This document shows positions 32,489-40,770 of a DNA stretch of 64,000 nucleotides, piece by piece. Source of the stretch: Miltoncostaea marina (GTDB taxonomy: Bacteria > Actinomycetota > Thermoleophilia > Miltoncostaeales > Miltoncostaeaceae). A model generated the notes under the pieces. It ran no database searches and was not told the DNA's origin. It saw only the letters and a program-made list of their open reading frames with translations. Position numbers and translations under genes: made by a program. Position 1 is the first letter of the stretch. Every line of letters begins with the position of its first letter. The DNA lies in assembly GCF_018141525.1 (NCBI RefSeq), contig NZ_CP064655.1:3194501-3258500 (forward strand). The letters run 5' to 3'.

Positions 32489-33147
32489 GCGCGGTGCTGC
32501 TCGCCGTCGCGGCGCTCACGGCGGTCGCCGCGGGCCTCACCGGGACGTGGTCGCCGTGCGGCCTGTCGATGGTCGACAGCCTGGCCGACGAGCCGCGCCG
32601 CGCCCGGGCGGCGCTCGCCCGGCTGGCCTTCGCGGCCGGCGCGCTGACGGGCGGGGCCGTCACCTTCGGCGGCCTGGCGCTGGCCGGCGCGGCCCTGCGC
32701 GGCGAGGACGCGGCCCTCGCCGCGGCCGCGGGCGTCGCCGCCCTGGCGGCCGTCGTCGAGGCGGCGGGCGTGGGCGTTGTGCCGCGCATCCGCCGCCAGG
32801 TGCCCGAGCACTGGCGGCGCACGATGCCGCTCGCGGTCGCGGCCGCCCTCTACGGCGGGCTGCTGGGCCTGGGGTTCACCACCTTCGTGATGACCTGGGC
32901 GGTGTGGGCGCTCGCCGCCGTCTGCCTGCTGCTCGGCTCGCCGCTCGCCGGCCTCGTGGTGGGGATGGCCTTCGGCGCCGGCCGGGCGGCCCCGGTGGCG
33001 CTCATGTCCGCGCGCCGCGACGGGCTCGGCGGCGAGGTCATGGCGCGCATGATCGCCGGCCCGCGGCTGCTGCGGCGGGCCCGGCGGATCGATGCGCTGC
33101 TGCTCGCGGCCCTCGCGCTGGCGGCCGCGGCGGGGGCGGCGCTCTAG
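32485..33147 (+). CDS. Polytopic membrane protein with WSPCG motif
   Basis: 220 residues if it starts at CTG 32485 (CTGA overlap with the rhodanese stop); GTG 32494 is a canonical alternative, three codons later. Six hydrophobic segments. The first ends GLTGTWSPCGLSMVDSL, reminiscent of the PC motif in helix 1 of DsbD/CcdA thiol transporters, but only this one cysteine pair position is present and no partner Cys is seen in the mid-protein helix. Later segments include ALYGGLLGLGFTTFVMTW and GMAFGAGRAAPVAL. Function unknown; a role in membrane sulfur or thiol handling with the rhodanese is possible. Its TAG stop overlaps the convergent gene's TAG in the palindrome CTAG. Confidence 0.65.
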   Translation: MSAVLLAVAALTAVAAGLTGTWSPCGLSMVDSLADEPRRARAALARLAFAAGALTGGAVTFGGLALAGAALRGEDAALAAAAGVAALAAVVEAAGVGVVPRIRRQVPEHWRRTMPLAVAAALYGGLLGLGFTTFVMTWAVWALAAVCLLLGSPLAGLVVGMAFGAGRAAPVALMSARRDGLGGEVMARMIAGPRLLRRARRIDALLLAALALAAAAGAAL

Positions 33148-33644
33148 AAGTCCATGGGGATGATGCGGTCCGCGTTGATCGCGTCGATCAGGCGCTCGAC
33201 GTCGGCCTCCATGTTCGAGCGCGCGAAGGTGCGCAGCGTGATCAGGAGGTCCTCCGTGCCGTCGTTCAGCACGTCGTCGAACACCTCGACCTCGTCCTGG
33301 CCGTACTCGCCGGCGTGCCGCCACTCGCAGTTGGGGCAGCGCCGCTCGATGTGCCAGGCGTCGCCGTCCCGCTCCTCCCAGCTGACCGGGTAGACCAGGT
33401 CGCTGTCGCAGGACGGGCAGACGTGCAGGTCGACCGGCGCGCCCGCGTCCCGCAGGGGGTCGCCGGCCTCGATCGCGGGCAAGTGGTCGTGCTCGTGGGC
33501 GTCGAGCGGGTCGTCCCCGGCCGCGGGGCCGGCCGTCGTGACGGCGTCCCGGGCGGCCGCCTCGGCGCCCTCCTCCGCGAAGTAGACGATCTCGATGCTC
33601 TTCCCACCGGGAAGGTCGATGCGCTTCGTGCGATAGCCCTTCAT
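33144..33644 (-). CDS. Zinc-ribbon protein of unknown function
   Basis: 166 residues. N terminus MKGYRTKRIDLPGGKSIEIV followed by an acidic His-rich stretch (DAHEHDHLP), then a four-cysteine zinc ribbon (CPSCDSD and RRCPNCEW) at ~residues 87-113, then an acidic helical C terminus ending RLIDAINADRIIPMDF. No enzyme domain is recognised. It could bind nucleic acid or protein, or buffer metal. The stop overlaps that of the convergent membrane-protein gene by sharing CTAG (33144-33147). Confidence 0.7.
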   Translation of the reverse strand: MKGYRTKRIDLPGGKSIEIVYFAEEGAEAAARDAVTTAGPAAGDDPLDAHEHDHLPAIEAGDPLRDAGAPVDLHVCPSCDSDLVYPVSWEERDGDAWHIERRCPNCEWRHAGEYGQDEVEVFDDVLNDGTEDLLITLRTFARSNMEADVERLIDAINADRIIPMDF

Positions 33645-33769
33645 GGCCTCTCTCGCCCCTCTCCCACCGACGCGCGGAAACGGTCCGTCCGTGGCCGCCC
33701 CCGCTCGGGTTGCAGTGCCCCCGGTATCGGCCCGCGGTGGACCGACTTGAGGACGCGGCGAGCCGTGCG

Positions 33770-34819
33770 TCAGGCGGGGCTGAGCGCGGCCTCGGCCACG
33801 CGGTCCGCCTCGAACGAGGAGCGGACGAGGGGGCCCGCCTCGACGTGCGCCAGGCCCAGGTCGCGGCCCAGCTCGGCGAGGGCCGGGTACTCGGACGGCG
33901 CGTAGAAGCGCTCCACCGGCAGGTGCGCGGCGGAGGGGCGCAGGTACTGGCCGATCGTGACCGGGCCGCACCCCACGGAGGCGAGGTCGCCGAGCACCCG
34001 GGCGATCTCGCCGAGGCGCTCGCCGAGGCCCACCATGATGCCGCTCTTGGTGACCAGGCCGGCGGCCGCCGAGCGGGCCAGCAGCTCGAGGGTGCGCTCG
34101 TAGCGCGCCCCCGGGCGCACGCGCGAGTAGAGCCGGGGCACCGTCTCGGTGTTGTGGTTCAGCACGTCGGGCGCGGCCTCGATGATGGTCTCGAGCGCGT
34201 CCCAGTCGCCGCGCAGGTCGGGGATCAGCACCTCGACCTTCGCCTCGGGCACCCGCTCGCGGAGCGCCGCGATGGTCGCGGCGAAGTGCGCCGCGCCGCC
34301 GTCGGGCTGGTCGTCGCGCGCGACGGCGGTGACGACCACGAAGCGCAGCCCCATCGCCGCGGCCGCCTCGGCCACCCGCGCCGGCTCGCCCGGGTCGGGC
34401 GGGCCCGCCGGGCGGGCGGTCGCCACGTTGCAGAAGCGGCATCCGCGGGTGCAGTTGGCGCCGGCGATCATGAAGGTGGCGGTGCCGCGCGACCAGCAGC
34501 GGCCGATGTTGGGGCAGGCCGCCTCCTCGCACACCGTCACCAGCTCGGAGGAGCGCATGAGCGCCTTCGTGCCGACGAACCCGCCCGAGAGCGGGTTCTT
34601 GTCGACCACCCAGCGCGGCAGGCGGCGGCGGTCGCAGAGCTGCGCGAGCTCGGCGGGCGCCACGTCGACCAGGCGGAGGCCGTCGAGCGGCCCGTCGCCG
34701 ATCAGCTCGCCGCCCAGCAGGACGTCCGGGACGTGGCCCGCCGCGCGGGCCGCCGCGACCTCGTCCGGGGTCGGCCCGCCGGGGACGTCCTCCACCCGGA
34801 ACCCGCGCTCGCCGATCAC
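33770..34819 (-). CDS. lipA: Lipoyl synthase
   Basis: 349 residues from GTG 34819. A radical SAM enzyme that inserts two sulfurs into octanoyl groups on lipoyl domains. Auxiliary cluster [13 protein letters not shown] (C-x4-C-x5-C), SAM cluster CTRGCRFC, then [40 protein letters not shown] and the C-terminal RSSFEA serine motif are all present. The core starts near residue 68, so the first ~65 residues are an unusual extension. A lipoyl-bearing E2 is encoded at 51736. No lipB lies beside it. A TACGGT box 6 bases before the GTG suggests leaderless mRNA. Confidence 0.95.
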   Translation of the reverse strand: MIGERGFRVEDVPGGPTPDEVAAARAAGHVPDVLLGGELIGDGPLDGLRLVDVAPAELAQLCDRRRLPRWVVDKNPLSGGFVGTKALMRSSELVTVCEEAACPNIGRCWSRGTATFMIAGANCTRGCRFCNVATARPAGPPDPGEPARVAEAAAAMGLRFVVVTAVARDDQPDGGAAHFAATIAALRERVPEAKVEVLIPDLRGDWDALETIIEAAPDVLNHNTETVPRLYSRVRPGARYERTLELLARSAAAGLVTKSGIMVGLGERLGEIARVLGDLASVGCGPVTIGQYLRPSAAHLPVERFYAPSEYPALAELGRDLGLAHVEAGPLVRSSFEADRVAEAALSPA

Positions 34820-34825
34820 CGCCCT

Positions 34826-34831
34826 ACCGTA
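34826..34831 (-). promoter_or_regulatory. -10-like TACGGT before lipA
   Basis: Read on the minus strand, TACGGT ends 6 bases before GTG 34819. The lipA and dcd starts are divergent across 62 bases, and each has its own hexamer. Confidence 0.45.
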
Positions 34832-34867
34832 GCGGACCGGCGGGGCGCCCGGCCGCCGCCCGACCGG

Positions 34868-34873
34868 TACGCT
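34868..34873 (+). promoter_or_regulatory. -10-like TACGCT before dcd
   Basis: TACGCT ends 8 bases before ATG 34882 with no ribosome binding site between; leaderless expression is likely. Confidence 0.5.
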
Positions 34874-34881
34874 GGGGGCCG

Positions 34882-35448
34882 ATGGTCCTCTCCGATCGCA
34901 CCATCCGCGAGGAGCTCGCGAGCGGCCGGCTCGTGATCGAGCCGTGGGACGAGTCGCTGCTCCAGCCGTCCTCGGTCGACGTGCGCATCGCGGGCACGTT
35001 CCGCGTGTTCCACAACAACCGGCGGCCGTACATCGACGTGCGCGAGCCCACCGACGACCTCACCGAGGTCGTGGAGATCCCGCCCGGCGAGCCGTTCATC
35101 CTGCACCCCGGCGAGTTCGTGCTGGGCTCCACCGAGGAGCGCGTGGCGCTGCCCGACGACCTCGTCGCCCGCCTGGAGGGCAAGTCGAGCCTCGGCCGGC
35201 TGGGGCTGCTGATCCACTCCACCGCCGGCTACATCGACCCGGGCTTCGACGGCACCATCACCCTCGAGCTGTCGAACGTCGCGCGCCTGCCGATCTCCAT
35301 CCACCCCGGCATGCCGATCGGGCAGATCTCCTTCCTGCAGATGACCACCCCGGTCGACGCGCCCTACCGGGGCAAGTACCAGGGGCAGCGCGGGCCGACG
35401 GCCAGCGCCTATCACCGCAACTTCGGCCGGGGCGGCGAGCCGGGCTGA
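34882..35448 (+). CDS. dcd: dCTP deaminase, probably bifunctional (dUMP-forming)
   Basis: 188 residues. It deaminates dCTP and, in the mycobacterial type, also hydrolyses the product to dUMP. Seen: [62 protein letters not shown] and [12 protein letters not shown]. The [11 protein letters not shown] version matches the actinobacterial bifunctional enzymes, not the E. coli type. The family is trimeric. The 3' end overlaps a convergent membrane-protein gene by 37 bases. Confidence 0.95.
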   Translation: MVLSDRTIREELASGRLVIEPWDESLLQPSSVDVRIAGTFRVFHNNRRPYIDVREPTDDLTEVVEIPPGEPFILHPGEFVLGSTEERVALPDDLVARLEGKSSLGRLGLLIHSTAGYIDPGFDGTITLELSNVARLPISIHPGMPIGQISFLQMTTPVDAPYRGKYQGQRGPTASAYHRNFGRGGEPG

Positions 35449-35861
35449 CCCGGCGGGCGCAGCAGGCTGCGGGCGGCGAGCCCGCCCGCCAGCGCGAGCG
35501 CCAGCGCCCACAGCGCCGCGACCGCCCAGTCGCCCGCCGATCCCGGCACGAGCGCCGGCGCGTCCGGGCCGCCGAGCGCGTCGATGACGCGCGCGAGGGC
35601 GACGAACACCGCGTCCAGCAGGTAGGCCGCCGCCCAGGCGCCGGCCGCGTGGGCCGCGCGGCGCCCCGGCGCGCGCATGCCGGCCAGGAACCCCCCGAGG
35701 CCGAAGGCGAGCGCCGCGGCGGCCAGCCGCAGCGGCCAGTCGCGTCCCGCGCCGGCCATGAGCCCGATCGAGGCGACCAGGCCGCCCCAGGCGACCGCGA
35801 TCGGCTCGATGCGGGCGGCGGGCGACGTCGGGTGCGGGGCCAGGGGCGCCACCGGGCCCAT
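35412..35861 (-). CDS. Small membrane protein of unknown function
   Basis: 149 residues from ATG 35861. Four hydrophobic segments (roughly residues 18-36, 45-62, 71-90 and 108-130) with short polar loops and a basic, proline-rich C terminus. No catalytic or transport motif is recognised. Its start is divergent from tatA (53-base gap) and its 3' end overlaps dcd. An alternative start at 35903 would add 14 residues with no membrane segment. Confidence 0.6.
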   Translation of the reverse strand: MGPVAPLAPHPTSPAARIEPIAVAWGGLVASIGLMAGAGRDWPLRLAAAALAFGLGGFLAGMRAPGRRAAHAAGAWAAAYLLDAVFVALARVIDALGGPDAPALVPGSAGDWAVAALWALALALAGGLAARSLLRPPGQPGSPPRPKLR

Positions 35862-35914
35862 GCTACCCTGGCGGGTGAACGGCTCCCGCCTCGACGCCCC
35901 CAAGGAGGGCCGCC

Positions 35915-36118
35915 GTGGACTTCTCGCCCATCCAGCTGCTGATCGTCCTGGCGATCATCCTGCTCGTCTTCGGCGCCAAGCGCCTGCCGGAGATCGGCCG
36001 CAACCTCGGCTCCGGGGCCCGCGAGTTCAAGGACGGGATCACGGGCAGGTCCGACGACACCGCCGACGGCGAGGCCATCAGCGGGCCGCCCGAGCGGGAG
36101 GACGAGAAGGTCGGCTGA
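35915..36118 (+). CDS. tatA: Twin-arginine translocase subunit TatA
   Basis: 67 residues from GTG 35915, preceded by AAGGAGG. One N-terminal membrane helix ([21 protein letters not shown]), the conserved [14 protein letters not shown] hinge, an amphipathic helix ([11 protein letters not shown]) and an acidic tail, which is the full TatA layout. TatA forms the pore that exports folded proteins. No tatC is in the window. TACCCT 35865-35870 may be its -10 box, with a ~40-base leader. Confidence 0.93.
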   Translation: MDFSPIQLLIVLAIILLVFGAKRLPEIGRNLGSGAREFKDGITGRSDDTADGEAISGPPEREDEKVG

Positions 36119-36191
36119 CCCGGGGCGCGGCCGCGTCTGGCGGGCCGCCTGGGTCCTGCCCGTCGCCGGCGGGCCGCTGCGCGACGGCGCC

Positions 36192-37445
36192 GTGGCGGTG
36201 CGCGACGGCCTGATCGACGCCGTCGGCCCCGCGGACGCGGTGCGCGCGGCGCACCCGGACCTGCCGGTCGAGGACCTCGGCGACGCGATCCTCGCGCCGG
36301 GGCTCGTCGACGCGCACTGCCACCTGGAGTGGAGCCTCTTCGAGGGGCTCCTGCCGCCGGCCGACTTCGCCGCCTGGCTGGGGCGCTTCCTGCCGCTGCG
36401 CGGGCGGATGGGCGACGACGGCCACGCCGCCGCGGCGCGCCTGGGCGCGCTGCGCGCGCTCGAGGCGGGGTGCACCACGGTCTGCGACTCCGGGCCCACG
36501 GGCGCGGGGGCGGCGGCGGCGGCCGCGGCCGGCATGCGCGCGATCGTGCACCTGGAGGTGTTCGGGCGCGAGGCCGGCGCCGCGGCCCGGCGCGCCGCCG
36601 CGGCGGCGGCCGAGCGGGTCGCGGCGCTCGACGAGGCCGCCGGCCCGCGCGGGGCGGTGGGCGTCTCGCCGCACGCGCCGTACACGGTGGGCCCGGAGCT
36701 GTGGGCCGCCCTGGCCGCCGAGCCCGGCCTCGCCGGGCGCGGTTGGGCGACCCACCTGGCCGAGTCGGCCCACGAGGCGCCGGCCATCGCCGGCCGGGGC
36801 GGGCCCCTGGCCGGGCTGTTCGCCGCGGCCGGCCTCACCCCCGGCCGCTGGCCGGGCGACGACGGCGACGGCGCCGTGGCGCGCCTCGCCGGCGCCGGGG
36901 CGCTGCGGCCGGGGCTCGTGGCGGCGCACTGCGTGGAGCTCGGCCCCGGCGACCCCGGGCTGCTGGCGGCCGCCGGGGTCGCCGTGGCCCACTGCCCCCG
37001 CTCGAACGCCCACCTGCGCTGCCGCGTCGCGCCGCTGCGCGCGCTGCGCGCCGCCGGTGCGGTCGTGGCCCTCGGCACGGACAGCCCGGCGAGCGGCGGG
37101 GACTACGACCCGCGCGCGGAGGCCCGCGCCTGCCGGGCGGCCCACGCCGGCACCCCCGCCGAGCCGGACGACGCGGACCTGCTGCGGATGATCACCCTCG
37201 ACGCCGCGCGCGCCGTCGGCGCCGACGCGTCCGTCGGCAGCCTCGAGCCCGGCAAGCGGGCCGACCTGCTCGCCGTCGGCCCCGCCGGCGAGGGCGACCC
37301 GGTGGCGGCCGTCCTCGACGCCCGGGCCGCCGTGCGGCTGGTGGCGATCGACGGCGAGCCGGCGGTGCGCGACGGCCGCGCGACCGGCCTCGACGGCGCC
37401 GCGATCCGCGCTCGCGCCGCCGAGGCGCGCGCCCGGCTCTGCTAG
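36192..37445 (+). CDS. Amidohydrolase, candidate aminodeoxyfutalosine deaminase
   Basis: 417 residues from GTG 36192. Metal-dependent deaminase-type amidohydrolase (COG0402): GLVDAHCHLEWSLF, GVSPHAPYTVG, THLAESAHE, HCPRSNAHL and LGTDSPASGGDYDP supply the metal and substrate ligands, and LEPGKRADLLAV closes the fold. In futalosine-pathway bacteria one enzyme of this family deaminates aminodeoxyfutalosine; with mqnA and mqnC 4-6 kb upstream, that is a reasonable candidate role, though adenosine/SAH- or guanine-type substrates are equally possible. The usual first strand (RAAWVLPVAGGPLRDG) is encoded in frame before 36192 without an ATG/GTG/TTG; CTG 36156 is the only alternative, so the true start is unresolved. 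Confidence 0.82.
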   Translation: MAVRDGLIDAVGPADAVRAAHPDLPVEDLGDAILAPGLVDAHCHLEWSLFEGLLPPADFAAWLGRFLPLRGRMGDDGHAAAARLGALRALEAGCTTVCDSGPTGAGAAAAAAAGMRAIVHLEVFGREAGAAARRAAAAAAERVAALDEAAGPRGAVGVSPHAPYTVGPELWAALAAEPGLAGRGWATHLAESAHEAPAIAGRGGPLAGLFAAAGLTPGRWPGDDGDGAVARLAGAGALRPGLVAAHCVELGPGDPGLLAAAGVAVAHCPRSNAHLRCRVAPLRALRAAGAVVALGTDSPASGGDYDPRAEARACRAAHAGTPAEPDDADLLRMITLDAARAVGADASVGSLEPGKRADLLAVGPAGEGDPVAAVLDARAAVRLVAIDGEPAVRDGRATGLDGAAIRARAAEARARLC

Positions 37446-37448
37446 CGT
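37443..37448 (+). promoter_or_regulatory. -10-like TAGCGT before the TPR gene
   Basis: TAGCGT ends 9 bases before GTG 37458. Its TAG is also the stop codon of the amidohydrolase gene, as with mqnA and mqnC. Confidence 0.4.
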
Positions 37449-37457
37449 CAGCGCCCA

Positions 37458-38009
37458 GTGCTCCTCGACCAGAAGCGCACGAAGCGCACCGTCCAGATCG
37501 TCGCGATCATCACCTCGATCGCGTTCGCCGGGGTCATCTTCGTGGTCCTGGGCCTGATCCTGTTCGGCGGGGGCGAGACCCCGGAGGACGTCGCCGTCGC
37601 CGACGCCAAGGAGCGGGTCGAGGCCAGCCCCCGCGAGGCCGACGAGTGGGCCGGCCTCGCCTCGGCGTACCTCGGCGCCGAGCGGTACGACGAGGCCGTC
37701 GACGCGGCCGAGCGGGCCGTGCAGCTGGCCCCGAAGGACATCCGCGTGGTGCAGACGCTCGTGACCGTGCAGACCGAGGCCGGCCGCGAGGACGAGGCGA
37801 TCGCGACGCTCCAGGACTTCACCCGCCGCAACCCGCGCAACGCCGAGGCGTTCCTCCAGCTCGGCCAGATGGCGCAGAGCGCCGGGCGCACGCAGCTCGC
37901 GCGGCTCTCGTTCCAGACCTTCCTGCGGCTGGCGCCGGACCACTCGCTCGCGGAGTCCGTCCGCGACGCGCTGGACGGATTGGCGGCCGGCGGCGGGGCG
38001 CGACCCTAG
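37458..38009 (+). CDS. Membrane-anchored TPR protein
   Basis: 183 residues from GTG 37458. One N-terminal membrane helix (~residues 12-38), then about three to four tetratricopeptide repeats; WAGLASAYLGAERYDEAVDAA and AFLQLGQMAQSAGRTQLARLSF are clear examples. The orientation is probably helix-in, repeats outside or at the membrane face. TPRs are protein-binding scaffolds; a partner is not indicated by the neighbours (amidohydrolase, tRNA-Lys). Function unknown. Confidence 0.8.
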   Translation: MLLDQKRTKRTVQIVAIITSIAFAGVIFVVLGLILFGGGETPEDVAVADAKERVEASPREADEWAGLASAYLGAERYDEAVDAAERAVQLAPKDIRVVQTLVTVQTEAGREDEAIATLQDFTRRNPRNAEAFLQLGQMAQSAGRTQLARLSFQTFLRLAPDHSLAESVRDALDGLAAGGGARP

Positions 38010-38044
38010 ACCCGCGTCCAGCCGCGACGGGCACCCGGCCTTGC

Positions 38045-38050
38045 TAGTGT
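38045..38050 (+). promoter_or_regulatory. -10-like TAGTGT before tRNA-Lys
   Basis: TAGTGT ends 6 bases before the tRNA 5' end, where transcription should begin. It supports the view that TANNNT hexamers in this genome are true -10 boxes. Confidence 0.55.
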
Positions 38051-38056
38051 CCTTCC

Positions 38057-38129
<73 letters not shown>

Positions 38130-38133
38130 CTCC

Positions 38134-38163
38134 ACGAGGGCCCGCCGCACGGCGGGCCCTCGT
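38134..38163 (+). terminator. Terminator hairpin after tRNA-Lys
   Basis: Perfect 13-base arms 38134-38146 and 38151-38163 (ACGAGGGCCCGCC and complement) with a 4-base loop, starting 5 bases after the tRNA. It also lies just beyond the convergent narK stop and may serve both strands. Confidence 0.75.
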
Positions 38164-38187
38164 CGTCTCCGGGCGAGGGCGGCGGGC

Positions 38188-39396
38188 TCAGGCCGCCGCG
38201 GCGCCGTGGGCGCGGGCGCGCACCCCTCCGCCGCGCGCCATGAGCCGCAGCACGACCAGCGCGGCCACGGCCGTGGCGGCCAGCAGCACGAAGCCGACGA
38301 CGTAGTCGCCGGTCGCCGACTTGACGAACGCCATGACGAGCGGCGGGAAGAACCCGCCCAGGCCGCCGGCCGCGCCGACCACGCCCGTCACCACCCCGAC
38401 CGCGTCGGGGAAGTCGTGCGCGACCAGCTTGAAGACGGCGCCGGTGCCCAGGCCGAAGGCGCCCGCGAGGGCGAGCGCGAGGATCGTGAGCGGCACCATC
38501 CGCTCGTGCAGCGGCGCCAGCAGCGCGGCCAGCACGGCGGTGGCGATGAACGAGACCCGCAGGATGGCGTCGGCCCCCACCCGGTCCGACAGCCACCCGC
38601 CGACGGGGCGGGCGATCACGGCGACGAGCGCGAAGCCGGCGGCGCGCGCCGCGGCGTCGGGCTTGTCGAGGTCGTAGACGCCGGTGAGCAGCTTCGGCAG
38701 GTAGGCGAACATCGCCACGAAGCCGCCGAAGACGAGGAAGTAGTAGAAGGTCGGCGCCCACGCGGCGGGGCGGTCGCGGAAGATCCTGAGCGGGCCGAGC
38801 ACCCCGCCGGCCATCGGGGGGCGCTCCACGGGCGCGTCGCGGGCGAGCAGCCAGAACAGCACCGCCATCATCGCCACGAGCGCGATGGCCACGAGGAACG
38901 GCGCGGTGAGCCCCCACCGGTCCGCGATGCGCGGCGCCGTCAGCCCGGCCAGGACGGTGCCGCCCATGCCCATCCCGTAGACGCCGAGCGCGGCGCCCTG
39001 GCGCGCCCGCGGGTACCAGCGGCTGATGAAGGGGACGCCCACGGCGAAGGAGGCGCCCGCGAAGCCCAGGAAGAAGCCGAACGCGACGACGCTCACGAAG
39101 GAGTCGTGCCAGCGCGCCAGGGCGGCGAGCGGCAGGAGCGTGAACGCCATCAGCGCGGTGAAGACCGCCCGGCCGCCGGCGACGTCGGTCAGCATGCCCA
39201 GCGGGATGCGCATGAGCGAGCCCATCAGCACCGGCACGGCGACGACGACGGCCAGCTGCACCTCCGAGAGGCCGAGCGCGTCCTGGAGGTCCGGCCCCAG
39301 CGGGCCGAGCATGCTCCACGCGTAGAACGACACCGTGAAGGCGAGCGTCGAGAGGACCAGCGCCCTCCGGTCGCCCGCCGGCTCGAACGTCGACAC
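38188..39396 (-). CDS. narK: Nitrate/nitrite transporter, NarK family MFS
   Basis: 402 residues, twelve predicted helices. The nitrate-signature glycines are visible: FFLGFAGASFAVGVPFISRWYP (first signature with the conserved Arg region) and a C-terminal GAAGGLGGFFPPL (second signature). RIPLGMLTDVAGGR and RPVGGWLSDRVG are the MFS loop motifs. It imports nitrate or exchanges nitrate for nitrite for the adjacent nitrate reductase. It lies 10 bases after narI in the same direction, so it is probably the last gene of the narGHJI-narK operon. Confidence 0.93.
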   Translation of the reverse strand: MSTFEPAGDRRALVLSTLAFTVSFYAWSMLGPLGPDLQDALGLSEVQLAVVVAVPVLMGSLMRIPLGMLTDVAGGRAVFTALMAFTLLPLAALARWHDSFVSVVAFGFFLGFAGASFAVGVPFISRWYPRARQGAALGVYGMGMGGTVLAGLTAPRIADRWGLTAPFLVAIALVAMMAVLFWLLARDAPVERPPMAGGVLGPLRIFRDRPAAWAPTFYYFLVFGGFVAMFAYLPKLLTGVYDLDKPDAAARAAGFALVAVIARPVGGWLSDRVGADAILRVSFIATAVLAALLAPLHERMVPLTILALALAGAFGLGTGAVFKLVAHDFPDAVGVVTGVVGAAGGLGGFFPPLVMAFVKSATGDYVVGFVLLAATAVAALVVLRLMARGGGVRARAHGAAAA

Positions 39397-39406
39397 GACC
39401 CCTCCC

Positions 39407-40132
39407 TCAGGCGGCCACGCGTCGCCGGGAGCGGAGGTCCTCCGCGGCCGCCGGCCGGCGCGAGCGGTACAGGATGTGGCTGCGGCCCAGGTAGCCCAGC
39501 GGGACGCTCCAGGCGTGCACCAGGCGGCTGAAGGGCCACAGGGCGTAGAGCAGGAAGGCGCCCGCCGCGTGCACCCGGTAGGCGAGCGGGGCCCCGGCGA
39601 TCAGGTCGGCGTCGGGGTCGAGCGTGGCCAGCCCCCGGAACCAGGGCGCGACCGTCTCGCGGTACTCGTAGCCGCCGCCGAGCAGGTTCTCCCCCACCGT
39701 GGCGTACATGCCGCTGACGACGACCACGCCGAGCACCAGAGAGGTCAGGCGGTCGGTCCGGGTCGTCGTGGAGCGCACGCGCGCGTCGCCCTCGCGGCGG
39801 GCCACGAGCAGCACGAAGCCGGCCAGCAGCATCAGCCCCGACAGCGTGCCCGCCGTCACCGAGACGCCGTGGTAGAGGTCCTCGTCGACGCCGGCGGACG
39901 CGGTCCACGACGCCGGCACGAGGATGCCGAGGACGTGCCCGCCGATCACCGCGAGCAGGCCCACGTGGAAGAGGAGGATCGCCGGGCGCAGCCGGCGCCG
40001 CTCGAGCAGCTGGGTCGAGCGCGTCGTCCAGCCGAACTGGTCGTGGCGGTAGCGCCAGACGTGGCCGACGACGAAGACCGTGAGCGCCGCGTACGGCAGG
40101 ACGATCCACAGCAGCAGGTCGATCCGGCTCAT
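39407..40132 (-). CDS. narI: Respiratory nitrate reductase gamma subunit
   Basis: 241 residues. Membrane diheme cytochrome b that takes electrons from menaquinol. Five helices; the heme-ligand histidines are in ILLFHVGLLAVIGGHVLGI and YRVHAAGAFLLYALWPFSRLVHAW. YRHDQFGWTTRSTQLLE is the usual loop after helix 1. Its ATG overlaps the narJ stop (ATGA). Confidence 0.95.
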   Translation of the reverse strand: MSRIDLLLWIVLPYAALTVFVVGHVWRYRHDQFGWTTRSTQLLERRRLRPAILLFHVGLLAVIGGHVLGILVPASWTASAGVDEDLYHGVSVTAGTLSGLMLLAGFVLLVARREGDARVRSTTTRTDRLTSLVLGVVVVSGMYATVGENLLGGGYEYRETVAPWFRGLATLDPDADLIAGAPLAYRVHAAGAFLLYALWPFSRLVHAWSVPLGYLGRSHILYRSRRPAAAEDLRSRRRVAA

Positions 40133-40770
40133 CGCGCCCCTCCGGGGACCGCGCCGCCGCACGGACGCAGCGGCTCGGGCATGACCTCTGGCGGCGCGAA
40201 CGGCTCCAGGCCGACCGCCTCGCCGGGCGGCCCCTCGCGCGCCAGCCGCCGCAGCTCGGCGAGGTCGGTCTCCGTCGGCGGGGGCAGCAGCAGGCAGAGC
40301 GCGCCCAGCAGCCCGGCCCAGGGGCTCTCGGCGCGCTCGAGCGCCAGCCGGATGAGCTCCACCAGCGGCCGGACGTCGGCCAGCAGCTCGCCGCCCGCCC
40401 CCGGCTCGAGCGCCGCGAACTCGAGGACGACCGGCAGGTGGTCCGGCAGCTCGGGCCCCTGCAGCTCCAGCCCCGCGGCGTCGTAGCGGCGCCGCAGGGC
40501 GAGCAGGGCCAGGCCGCGCTGACGCCGGTCGCCGTGCGTGTAGTAGGTAAGGTCGAGGCCGGTGCGGCGCGAGAGGTCGAACGTCTCGACGTAGCGGCGC
40601 CGCAGCGCGTCGGCCGGCTCGGCGGCCCACCAGTCGAGGAAGGCCGTGAGCGCATCGCGCGCCGGCGAGGCCGGCAGCGCGCGCGCCGCGCGGGCGAGGT
40701 CGTCGCGGGCCGCCGCCAGCTCGTCGCCGGGGTACCGCAGCGCCGCGGAGATGAGCGCGAGCGGGTTCAC
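40129..40770 (-). CDS. narJ: Nitrate reductase molybdenum cofactor assembly chaperone
   Basis: 213 residues from GTG 40770 (overlap with the narH stop). TorD/NarJ-fold helical chaperone that binds the NarG N terminus and guides cofactor insertion: YVETFDLSRRTGLDLTYYTHGD and RGLALLALRRRYDAAGL are the conserved core, then ELPDHLPVVLEFAAL. It is not part of the mature enzyme. Its position between narH and narI is the standard nar order. Confidence 0.93.
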   Translation of the reverse strand: MNPLALISAALRYPGDELAAARDDLARAARALPASPARDALTAFLDWWAAEPADALRRRYVETFDLSRRTGLDLTYYTHGDRRQRGLALLALRRRYDAAGLELQGPELPDHLPVVLEFAALEPGAGGELLADVRPLVELIRLALERAESPWAGLLGALCLLLPPPTETDLAELRRLAREGPPGEAVGLEPFAPPEVMPEPLRPCGGAVPGGAR

